Part shown: positions 24,108 through 30,522 of the stretch, one piece after another
How the letters are laid out: every line of letters begins with the position of its first letter
Numbering within the stretch: the first letter of the stretch is position 1
Origin: RGIG5612 sp963589005
Lineage (GTDB): Bacteria; Bacillota; Clostridia; Lachnospirales; Lachnospiraceae
NCBI GenBank assembly: GCA_963589005.1
Contig: CAVAJR010000029.1
Location: forward strand, 1 to 30,522
Direction: 5' to 3'
DNA length: 30,522 nt
Program-made: the position numbers and the translations under genes
The notes under the pieces: model-generated
Databases searched by the model: none
The model's input: the letters and a program-made list of their open reading frames with translations, nothing else
What the model was told of the DNA's origin: nothing

Positions 24108-25735
24108 GAACCGACAGAGGAATATTGGTCAGGATTTTTAGCTTAATTTTGTTAATTGCTGTATGTTTTAGCACCATCATCACAACATCGGCAAGTTCAA
24201 CGGAGGAAACATCAGCAGAAACTGACGACAGCGCATTTTCTGCTGAATATGCAGTAGAGCTGCTGGGAGGCAAAACAGCCGGTGTAATGACCGGTACTCC
24301 ACAGGATTCTATTATCCGAGCCAAGGTTCAGGATGTTACGATACAATATTTCAACAGTGCAACAGATCTTGCTCTGGCTCTTCAGACTAAGAAGATTGAT
24401 TTTATCGCACTACCAACTGTTAATTATTATACATTAGTTCAGCAATATACTGATCTTGGATATTTGGATGTGGCATTTGCCGTATATGACATAGGAACGG
24501 TTTTCGCCAAAACAGAAAAAGGCGATGCTCTTCGTGCCGAATTTAATCAATATATCAGCGAACTAAAGGCAAGCGGTGAGTTGGAGAAAATGCAGGATTA
24601 TTGGCTGTTTCCTAATGATTGGGATACTGTAGACATTCCGACTGAAGGACAAAACGGTACATTGACATTTGCAACGACCAGCACACTTAAGCCATTTTCC
24701 TTTAAATTAAATGACCAGAATGTAGGATTCGAGGTGGACCTTGCTGCGAGATTCTGCAGAGAATACGGATACAGCATGAAAATCGAGGACGTTGACTTCG
24801 CAGGTATTCTAAGCGGCATCACTAACGGAAGGTATGATTTTGCAGCCAGCCAGATCTCATGGACACCGGAAAGAGATCAGAGCGTTAACTTCTCTGAATT
24901 TTATTATACTCAGACATTCGTGCCTATTGTAAACGCAACCGTATTCTCATCTCCTGCACTTATCACCGCCGGCACTACGGATGACAGCTCAGATTCTTCT
25001 GATGCTGACACAGCAATTGCAGATAATTCGCAGGAAGGACAATCAAACCAAAGCGGATTCTGGACCAGCATCAGGAGATCGCTGATTGATGAAGACAGAT
25101 GGATATCCATTCTTCAGGGACTATTGATTACTCTGCTTATTACAATTGCGGGTTTTGTGCTGGCTAATCTGCTCGGCGGAATATTCTGCGCAATGACTAT
25201 GTCTAAATCAAAAGTATTGAAATTCATTTCAGGAATATACTCGCGGCTGATGCAGGGACTTCCGATTGTCGTAATTTTGATGATCCTCTATTATATCATC
25301 TTCGGACATTCAAAATTATCTAATATTGTCGTTGCTATATTCGGATTCGGTCTGGTATTCGGTGCATATATGGCCCAATTATTTCAGGGCAGCATTGAAA
25401 GTGTAGATAAGGGACAATGGGAGGCCGCTCTTACAATGGGTCTTACCAAAGGTCAGGTATTTATCGGCATCGTGCTTCCGCAGGCGATCCGTGCTATGCT
25501 GCCGGGATATTTCAGCAATCTTATAAGCTTAATGAAGGGAACTGCAATTGTCGGATATATAGCAGTTAATGACCTGACCAAGGCAGGAGATATCATACGC
25601 AGCAATACCTACGAGGCATTTGTACCGCTCATTACAGTTGCCGTATGCTATTTCGCCATTGCCTGTATATTAATTGCAATAATGAATATTATACGCAAGA
25701 GGTTAAGCCAGGAATACAGGCGAAATGCCGCCTAA
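24104..25735 (+). CDS. Polar amino acid ABC transporter: binding domains fused to permease
   Basis: The 543-residue chain starts with a signal/anchor (about 8-28). A first partial binding-protein-like unit (about 40-170) ends in ELEKMQDYWLF, a usual end of such domains. A second one (about 185-300) has GTLTFATTSTLKPFSFKLND and GFEVDLAARFCREYGYSMKI. An acidic Ser/Asp linker (DDSSDSSDADTA) follows. A HisM/GlnP-type permease (about 325-540) has the coupling loop EAALTMGLTKGQVFIGIVLP. This fusion design is known from GlnPQ-like importers. No ATP-binding gene follows; the next gene is convergent, so it must use an ATPase from elsewhere. AAGGAG precedes the ATG at 24104. Confidence 0.88.
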   Translation: MRTDRGILVRIFSLILLIAVCFSTIITTSASSTEETSAETDDSAFSAEYAVELLGGKTAGVMTGTPQDSIIRAKVQDVTIQYFNSATDLALALQTKKIDFIALPTVNYYTLVQQYTDLGYLDVAFAVYDIGTVFAKTEKGDALRAEFNQYISELKASGELEKMQDYWLFPNDWDTVDIPTEGQNGTLTFATTSTLKPFSFKLNDQNVGFEVDLAARFCREYGYSMKIEDVDFAGILSGITNGRYDFAASQISWTPERDQSVNFSEFYYTQTFVPIVNATVFSSPALITAGTTDDSSDSSDADTAIADNSQEGQSNQSGFWTSIRRSLIDEDRWISILQGLLITLLITIAGFVLANLLGGIFCAMTMSKSKVLKFISGIYSRLMQGLPIVVILMILYYIIFGHSKLSNIVVAIFGFGLVFGAYMAQLFQGSIESVDKGQWEAALTMGLTKGQVFIGIVLPQAIRAMLPGYFSNLISLMKGTAIVGYIAVNDLTKAGDIIRSNTYEAFVPLITVAVCYFAIACILIAIMNIIRKRLSQEYRRNAA

Positions 25736-25746
25736 GGCAGGAAGCT

Positions 25747-26907
25747 CTAATTGTGCCTATTGTTTTGACCTTCAGCGGCTTGTCCTAACCGGGTCTTTTT
25801 AAACTTATATTTTCCTTTTCCGCAACCGGATACCGGCTCAATAATATCTGCCTGCACCAGATTGGAAAGAAGTTTTGAAGCACCTGAGCCTTTCAGCTCA
25901 ATAAGTTCCATAACTGCGCTTCTTCCAAATACTTTGTCAAAACCAAACTCATCAAAAAGTCTATGGATATGGGCTGTCGTTTTTACCGAGAAATCGCTGC
26001 CTTTTTCAGAAAGTACACTTTCAATGTCCACTTTTTCATTCTCAATATCCACTTCTGCATCTCCAATATCCACTTTTTCCGCATCCAAAAGTCCACTTAT
26101 ATGAAGATTTCGATTGTGCAGCTCATTTTTCTCATTCAAAAGCAGGTTTTTAAGAAATGCTTCCAGGTATTCCGTTGTTTCGTGAATGCCTTTTTGCAGG
26201 TTCATATAATTTGCTCGTACAAGTGCATTTCTAAAATACCACGCATTTTCAGCGAAAATATCATTAGTTGCTGAGAATCCGAGTAACCTCAAATATTTAA
26301 TAAAGAACACTGCCGTTGTTCTCGTATTGCCCTCTTCGAAGATATGGATTTGCCATAACCTTGAAACGAATATCGCAAGATGATGGATAATCTCGTCCAT
26401 TGGAAGCCCTTTATAACTAAAATCCCTCTCCTGAGAAAAATCATATTCAAGTGTAGCTCTCAGCTCGGAGGCACTACCATATATTACAGTTGCGCCATCA
26501 AGCACCCATTCTTTCTTTGTTATGTTGTAATCCCTAATCTTTCCAGCATGTTTATAAATGCCCTGAAAGAGCTTTCGGTGGATAGATATATACTCGTTTG
26601 GAGAAAATGAAAAAGCTGTTTCGGAAAGAATTTCTACAATACGAGACGAAACCTTGTCTGCTTCTTCGGTACGCTCATCATCAGACAAATGAACCGGTCT
26701 TTCCTCATAGTAACTGTCAATAAGATTCTGTGCTTCTTTCATCGTGATTTTGCCTTCAATATTCTGAATGGCAGTATCAATCAAATATTTAGATGGTTTG
26801 AGTCCGTCCACCGCCTGAAGTCCGATTGCCGTGCTCCAGACATACCCCTTATAAGCTTTATCCGGTTCAGACTCCCGCAAATATTCCTTAAACGGGTCTC
26901 TTTCCAT
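25747..26907 (-). CDS. Fic-family AMPylator-like protein with N-terminal VbhA-like segment
   Basis: The 386-residue protein has an N-terminal helical segment (GLQAVDGLKPSKYLIDTAI, about 29-47) resembling the VbhA antitoxin region fused in many Fic proteins. The Fic core follows, with motif HIFEEGNTRTTAVF at 188-201 (consensus HPFxxGN): catalytic His and the GN are present, Pro is Ile. The usual inhibitory S/TxxxE motif is only weakly recognisable (LQAVDG). Three VDI heptads (about 274-295) link to a C-terminal winged-helix-like part (FGRSAVMELIELKGSGASKL). Fic enzymes transfer AMP from ATP to proteins; the target is unknown. ATG at 26907 has GAGG at 8 nt; a GTG lies 6 nt upstream. Confidence 0.88.
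   Translation of the reverse strand: MERDPFKEYLRESEPDKAYKGYVWSTAIGLQAVDGLKPSKYLIDTAIQNIEGKITMKEAQNLIDSYYEERPVHLSDDERTEEADKVSSRIVEILSETAFSFSPNEYISIHRKLFQGIYKHAGKIRDYNITKKEWVLDGATVIYGSASELRATLEYDFSQERDFSYKGLPMDEIIHHLAIFVSRLWQIHIFEEGNTRTTAVFFIKYLRLLGFSATNDIFAENAWYFRNALVRANYMNLQKGIHETTEYLEAFLKNLLLNEKNELHNRNLHISGLLDAEKVDIGDAEVDIENEKVDIESVLSEKGSDFSVKTTAHIHRLFDEFGFDKVFGRSAVMELIELKGSGASKLLSNLVQADIIEPVSGCGKGKYKFKKTRLGQAAEGQNNRHN
26023..26085 (-). repeat. Three 21-bp coding repeats in the Fic gene
   Basis: Units at 26023-26043, 26044-26064 and 26065-26085 share AATATCCACTT-like cores and encode heptads with a central VDI (EKVDIGD, AEVDIEN, EKVDIES). The number of units could vary by slippage. Confidence 0.8.
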
Positions 26908-27007
26908 ATCCACTACCTCGCTTCATAGTTTTGTAATTCAATCTATTCTAATTGTGCAGACTGCCTGCATAATTCAATCCTAAATTCCATATCCTTAGCA
27001 AATACTC

Positions 27008-27703
27008 TCATCTTCGGATTTTCTTTACATTGGCATTCATCAGATGTCGTCCGAGATTCCTGTAGACAAATGCCTTGAGCCATGACATTTCCTGACCGTG
27101 CTCTTTCAGAAGCTCATCGGGGCTGTTGTATATGCCAAAATCCTGATTTATGCCATCGCTTTGGATATATGTGTTATTGCGTTCAAAGTCTATCACCGGG
27201 TGACGAAAATCGCTCACTGCCACGCCGTAACCACAGAAGGCACCGGTGCAATCAGGATTGGCAGCCTGAAGCTTTTCCAGATATGGTTTGTCCAAAATAA
27301 AGGCCTCTAGCTCATACCAAATGCCATCCAAATATACCTCCACCCAACTGTGAAACACATTTTTCGGTGCAAGTGCATACACTAGCCCAGTCATTGCGCC
27401 CTTTTGCAGCTTCTTATCAATGGTAAAACCGTGAATGCGGCAGGAAATGTCGCAGCCACGCAGCAGCGCCATGAACAGCGTTCCCTTGGTGTTACATTGA
27501 CCGTAGCCGTCGGCAAGCACCTGAGATGCGGATATTCTGTCATCAGTGTTGTAGCCGAACAGTATCTCGTCACGGACATAATTATAGATCCCCTTGATGC
27601 GCTCAAATTCACCCAGCGAGCGCCAGCCACGCTGCCTGATCAAATTTTGTATAGCCGGATCTGAAAAGTCCAGCATCGACGTTTCTATCAGATATTTGTC
27701 CAT
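27008..27703 (-). CDS. Transglutaminase-like protein
   Basis: This 231-residue protein carries a transglutaminase-like core (about 35-140): Cys in DGYGQCNTKG (near 71) and His in NVFHSWVEVY, the usual Cys-His pair. The expected acidic third residue is Glu in WYELEAF rather than Asp. No signal peptide or membrane segment is visible, so it acts in the cytoplasm. Proteins of this group are cysteine proteases or peptide-modifying enzymes, but the substrate is unknown. AAGGAGG lies upstream of the ATG. It is transcribed towards the Fic gene. Confidence 0.82.
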   Translation of the reverse strand: MDKYLIETSMLDFSDPAIQNLIRQRGWRSLGEFERIKGIYNYVRDEILFGYNTDDRISASQVLADGYGQCNTKGTLFMALLRGCDISCRIHGFTIDKKLQKGAMTGLVYALAPKNVFHSWVEVYLDGIWYELEAFILDKPYLEKLQAANPDCTGAFCGYGVAVSDFRHPVIDFERNNTYIQSDGINQDFGIYNSPDELLKEHGQEMSWLKAFVYRNLGRHLMNANVKKIRR

Positions 27704-27793
27704 CCTTTGGCAGCCTCCTTATAGATGTGTGCCCTGTTCCCTCGGTTGGCCGCATCTAAAGTGATACGGCCATGAGAAGTGTATTTCTTGCTC

Positions 27794-27860
27794 CGTAACG
27801 ATGAACGCCCCGTGTGCATTTTTGCACATCCATATTAACGATACCGTATGCACCGTTACG
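27794..27860. repeat. Nested inverted repeats in the gap before the transglutaminase-like gene
   Basis: CGTAACG (27794-27800) pairs with CGTTACG (27854-27860), and inside them TGTGCA (27813-27818) pairs with TGCACA (27823-27828). The rest of 27704-27945 has no convincing gene; a 70-codon minus-strand frame crosses it without a ribosome site. Confidence 0.45.
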
Positions 27861-27945
27861 AGATATGATATTGCCTTTTATCACTGTTTGCGCGTACATC
27901 GGCGGCACTTTCTCCTGGAATTTTGATGTTGTAAACTGGAAGTTG

Positions 27946-28455
27946 TCAATGTGAAGCATTAGCTGCACGGTCGGCAGGAGTTAATGAACCGGGAAGATTT
28001 TTCTTTCCGTAAATTTCATTAAGTACAATTTTTCCAACAAATAAATGGTTCAATCCTGCACAACGTTCAAGAGGATATTCATCATATCCGTAATGTTCAA
28101 TGAGCAATTTCATTCCATGAATAATTTCTTCCTGTTCCGTGACAAAGGTACACTCTCCAAAACCAATGATACTTTCATATCGAGCTGTGATTCCGTGCTC
28201 TGTTTTTTCATTTCGTATAAATATTTCGCCTTCTACACAAACATGTGGATTCTCTTTGATCAGCTCAACTTTAGTACCTTTTTGAGCGCAATGGAAATAA
28301 ATAACAGCTTTTCCATCTACAACTTCTATACCGAATGAAACCGGAACTATATACGGATACACGTCTCCATGCATTGCTATTTTTATGGTATCACACCGTT
28401 TCAAAATATCATAAATTTCTTCTTGATTTTCGACTTCTCTGTCTTTGCGTCTCAT
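27946..28455 (-). CDS. NimA-like pyridoxamine 5'-phosphate oxidase-fold flavoprotein
   Basis: The 169-residue protein has the split-barrel FMN fold pattern of the NimA/PNPOx-like group: the MRRKDREVENQEEIYDILKR start, CDTIKIAMHGDVYPYIVPVS, YFHCAQKGTKVELIKENPHV, and VGKIVLNEIYGKKN at the end. Members bind FMN or similar cofactors; nitroimidazole reduction is shown only for some Nim proteins, so the name is by resemblance. AGGAGAG precedes the ATG. It follows the HD gene with a small open frame between. Confidence 0.87.
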   Translation of the reverse strand: MRRKDREVENQEEIYDILKRCDTIKIAMHGDVYPYIVPVSFGIEVVDGKAVIYFHCAQKGTKVELIKENPHVCVEGEIFIRNEKTEHGITARYESIIGFGECTFVTEQEEIIHGMKLLIEHYGYDEYPLERCAGLNHLFVGKIVLNEIYGKKNLPGSLTPADRAANASH

Positions 28456-28464
28456 TTTTCTCTC

Positions 28465-28566
28465 CTAACATTTAGATTTATATACTACCCATGTTTCGCC
28501 GTTTTCTTCCCGTATTGAATGGCAAATTTCCGGCATCCGCACACCGTAAAAGGCATCAGCCAGCAT
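28465..28566 (-). CDS. Candidate 33-residue peptide or gene end between HD and NimA-like genes
   Basis: A minus-strand frame from ATG 28566 overlaps the HD stop by 11 nt and reads MLADAFYGVRMPEICHSIRE and 13 more residues to TAG just before the NimA ribosome site. The sequence has a protein-like composition (ENGETWVVYKSKC at the end) and looks like the C-terminus of something larger. No ribosome site is clear. It could be a decayed gene. Confidence 0.3.
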   Translation of the reverse strand: MLADAFYGVRMPEICHSIREENGETWVVYKSKC

Positions 28567-29170
28567 GACAAGATTCAGCTTCCACCTCAGCATTAATCAC
28601 GTCCTCGGATGCTTTCATAGCTTCCAGGGTCTTCTCCAACAGCTCATCAAGTTCCCATCCAAGCTGCTGAGCCCCTCTTGCGATCACTTCTCTGGAACAT
28701 CCCACAGCAAAGCCCTTACTCTTATATTTCTTCTTAAGGGACTTAAGCTCCATATCCTTGGTACTCTTGGAAGGTCTCATAAGAGATGCAGACCAGATCA
28801 GACCTGTTAATTCATCTGCCGCAAATAAGACCTTTTCCATCAAGTGAGTCGGTTCCACATCTATGGTAGTACCATTACCAACTGTGATGCCATATCCGTG
28901 AGAGCAGATTGCATGAATCATATTCTCGCCTACTCCAGCTTCTCTCAAAAGCTCCGGCGCCTTAAGACAATGCTCATCTGGATACTGTTCAAAATCAATG
29001 TCATGTAAAAGTCCAACGATGCCCCAGTACTCTGCATCCTCTTCGAATCCCAACTCCTTGGCATACCATTTCATGACAGCTTCCATTGTAAGTGCGTGCT
29101 GAATATGAAATGGGTCCTTGTTGTACTTCTTTAGCAATTCAAATGCCTTGTCTCTTGAAATATAATTCAT
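28556..29170 (-). CDS. HD-domain (HDIG-type) hydrolase
   Basis: The 204-residue protein has the HD phosphohydrolase pattern: DPFHIQHALTMEAVMKWYAK with the first His, then WGIVGLLHDIDFEQYPDEH with the HD pair (near 55), ICSHGYG (about 89), and a later Asp in VLFAADELTGLI. It probably binds two metals and cleaves a phosphate ester; the substrate is unknown. AAGGAG lies before the ATG. It shares direction with the HxlR gene upstream and the NimA-like gene downstream. Confidence 0.88.
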   Translation of the reverse strand: MNYISRDKAFELLKKYNKDPFHIQHALTMEAVMKWYAKELGFEEDAEYWGIVGLLHDIDFEQYPDEHCLKAPELLREAGVGENMIHAICSHGYGITVGNGTTIDVEPTHLMEKVLFAADELTGLIWSASLMRPSKSTKDMELKSLKKKYKSKGFAVGCSREVIARGAQQLGWELDELLEKTLEAMKASEDVINAEVEAESCHAG

Positions 29171-29269
29171 CTTAATTAATCTCCTTTATGAAGTATAATC
29201 TTTATTTTTCTCTACAAAAATTCTTTTTCAGACCTCATCCAGTGCCTGTTTTTTCATCTTCTTTCAAGC

Positions 29270-29596
29270 TCATTCCACAACAGATTTGTAGTAGTTTCCA
29301 AAATCTGCCAGTGCATCTATGATGGGCAGCATCTTCTCACCCAGTTCCGTAAGGCTGTAATCTACCCTAGGTGGAAGTTCCTGATAATCGTGACGGTACA
29401 CAAGGCCATCGTCCATCATCTGTCTCAGACTGTCCGTCAGAACCTTCTGGGATATCCCTTCTAAGTCTCTCTGTAATTCGTTAAATCTCCAAGGACGGAC
29501 TCTTAAATTTCTTATAATAAGCAGTTTCCATTTCCCTCCAACAAGGGCCACTGAGGTTGCCACCGGGCAAGCCGGAAGTTCGTCTTTTGTCTTCAT
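29270..29596 (-). CDS. HxlR-family transcriptional regulator
   Basis: This 108-residue winged helix protein has the family opening CPVATSVALVGGKWKLLIIR and the segment FNELQRDLEGISQKVLTDSL (about 35-55), then a wing with DYSLTELGEKMLPII. The Cys near residue 10 is conserved in thiol-sensing members such as HypR and YodB, so redox or electrophile sensing is possible. A seven-residue longer start exists but lacks a ribosome site; GGAG lies before the chosen ATG. It is divergent from the cupin gene and probably controls it. Confidence 0.9.
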   Translation of the reverse strand: MKTKDELPACPVATSVALVGGKWKLLIIRNLRVRPWRFNELQRDLEGISQKVLTDSLRQMMDDGLVYRHDYQELPPRVDYSLTELGEKMLPIIDALADFGNYYKSVVE

Positions 29597-29660
29597 ATGC
29601 TTGTATCTCCAAATCATATTTTTTGCAATTTATGAAAATAGTATAGCACATTCATTTTTG

Positions 29661-29703
29661 AGTGTGTAGTTATAAAAAAGTGCGTACTATTATTTGAGTG
29701 CGT
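29661..29703. promoter_or_regulatory. Three AGTGYGT repeats in the hxlR-cupin control region
   Basis: AGTGTGT (29661-29667), AGTGCGT (29679-29685) and AGTGCGT (29697-29703) start exactly 18 bp apart. The first overlaps a -35-like TACACA of the hxlR promoter (minus strand; -10 TATACT at 29640-29645, 17 bp spacer). They are likely regulator-binding sites for the divergent pair. Confidence 0.55.
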
Positions 29704-29761
29704 GAACGGTTATGATATTCCTGTAACCAAAAAGTAAACACTCAAAACGGAGGTAAATATC

Positions 29762-30115
29762 ATGGCTAATTACGCAAAAACTAATATTGGAAATGAAGGC
29801 AGAGTGGAACTTCACGAGACACTTTCCCTGACAGGAGCTGAGATCAGCATCAATAATCTTCCTGCCGGAGCAAATGTTCCTTTCATCCACTCCCACAAGA
29901 CAAACGAGGAAATTTATGGCATTCTTGCAGGTAAAGGAAAAGTTGTAATTGATGGAGAAGAGATTGCTATTACTGCCGGAGACTGGCTGAGAATTTCCCC
30001 GGCTGCTAAGCGTCAGTTCTTTGCTGCAGAAGATGCCGGAATTTCTTTTGTCTGTATCCAGACGAAAGAGAATTCTCTGGATGGATTCACAGCTGATGAT
30101 GCCATTGTATATTAA
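29762..30115 (+). CDS. Small cupin-domain protein
   Basis: The 117-residue product is a single cupin barrel: motif 1 is PFIHSHKTNEEIYGILAGKG (about 40-59) with two His and a Glu as metal ligands, and motif 2 follows in GDWLRISPAAKRQFFA, where the usual second His is not evident. It is cytoplasmic. Small cupins bind metals or sugars; no reaction can be assigned. CGGAGG lies upstream. It is divergent from the HxlR gene, so it is probably induced by the signal that HxlR senses. No clear terminator follows, and 30116-30299 holds nothing recognisable. Confidence 0.88.
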   Translation: MANYAKTNIGNEGRVELHETLSLTGAEISINNLPAGANVPFIHSHKTNEEIYGILAGKGKVVIDGEEIAITAGDWLRISPAAKRQFFAAEDAGISFVCIQTKENSLDGFTADDAIVY

Positions 30116-30299
30116 GATCAATTGTGGCGAAAGCTCATTGATGAGAGATCCCATTTCAATGTCCATCTTTCTTACCTCTTCGCGATGGTATTATACTATG
30201 TGTATATACTTTTATGAATACTTTTTAAAATACGGTTCACCATACAAAATATGTACTCTAGAATTGCTTTTGTAAGGTTCTCTCCATACTGTTCTTATT

Positions 30300-30522
30300 T
30301 TACTTATTCTCTGTCACTTCCCAATGTCCATACCGCTTACCACCTTTACGAACAATTCTTCCGCTGTCCGAAAGTATTTTCATAGTGCGCTTTATAGATG
30401 GAACTGATACTTTGATAACTTCTGCCATTTCTCCCTGCGTAATATGCGGATTACTTTTTATCAGTGAAATAATGCTATCCGGCAAAGTATCAGCCAAAGT
30501 ATCAGCCTGATCCTTTGGATCT
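30300..30522 (-). CDS. AlbA_2-type DNA-binding regulator, C-terminal end (partial)
   Basis: The frame is open to the window edge and contains a winged helix: HITQGEMAEVIKVSVPSIKR with the following RIVRKGGKRYGHWEV. A short repeat, DTLADTLPDSI, precedes it. This arrangement is found at the C-terminus of proteins with an N-terminal AlbA_2/Schlafen-like domain and an ATPase-like middle. Only about 73 codons are in the window, and the start lies outside. The stop at 30300 is clear. Confidence 0.7.
   Translation of the reverse strand, partial: DPKDQADTLADTLPDSIISLIKSNPHITQGEMAEVIKVSVPSIKRTMKILSDSGRIVRKGGKRYGHWEVTENK

Noticed and set aside
27756..27968. 70-codon minus-strand frame with IKGNIISRNGAYGI
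   Set aside because: It starts with GTG without a ribosome site and overlaps inverted repeats; the beta-helix-like phrase alone is not enough.
29661..29703. Repeats as replication iterons
   Set aside because: There are only three 7-bp units, no initiator gene, and the position between divergent genes fits regulation.
29690..30166. 158-codon minus-strand frame
   Set aside because: It is antisense to the cupin gene, which has a ribosome site and clear cupin motifs.

Overview
The window looks like a chromosomal segment of an anaerobic Firmicute of the class Clostridia, most likely a Lachnospiraceae relative (Coprococcus, Lachnospira, Roseburia or Butyrivibrio type). This is judged from protein style, AGGAGG-type ribosome sites, TTGACA/TATAAT promoters, the dense set of transporters and the AsnA-type asparagine synthetase. 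The genus is inference. Ten Ns at 20928-20937 show that it comes from a draft or metagenome scaffold.

Left part (1-11.4 kb, all minus strand): a large secreted beta-helix-like surface protein, a DtxR/MntR-type metal regulator with a candidate operator and a candidate 21-residue peptide upstream, a complete branched-chain amino acid ABC importer (livJ-livH-livM-livG-livF) with its own promoter, and a PMCA-type calcium P-type ATPase.

Middle (11.6-20 kb): an aromatic-acid-exporter-like membrane protein fused to a HAD domain whose catalytic motifs are gone, a DUF2798 membrane protein behind a very large intrinsic terminator, an ECF transporter S component, asnA, and a MarR regulator with a heterodimeric ABC exporter. 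Nearly identical palindromes TGTAGC-NN-GCTACA stand before marR and before the exporter pair, so this is probably one self-regulated efflux module.

Accessory island (about 20-22.2 kb): a 30-bp tandem duplication, a decayed antisense fragment of a DUF4143-type ATPase, an apparently intact AAA/DUF4143 ATPase interrupted by the assembly gap, and a HipB-like regulator. Its control region holds three palindromes with centres exactly 39 bp apart, but no hipA follows. This is the most unusual part of the window.

Right part (22.2-30.5 kb): a secreted protein of unknown role, a GNAT acetyltransferase translationally coupled to a substrate-binding/permease fusion without an ATPase gene, a Fic protein with an N-terminal VbhA-like segment and VDI heptads, a transglutaminase-like protein, a NimA-like flavoprotein, an HD hydrolase, an HxlR regulator divergent from a small cupin (with three AGTGYGT repeats at 18-bp steps between them), and the C-terminal end of an AlbA-type DNA-binding regulator cut by the window edge.
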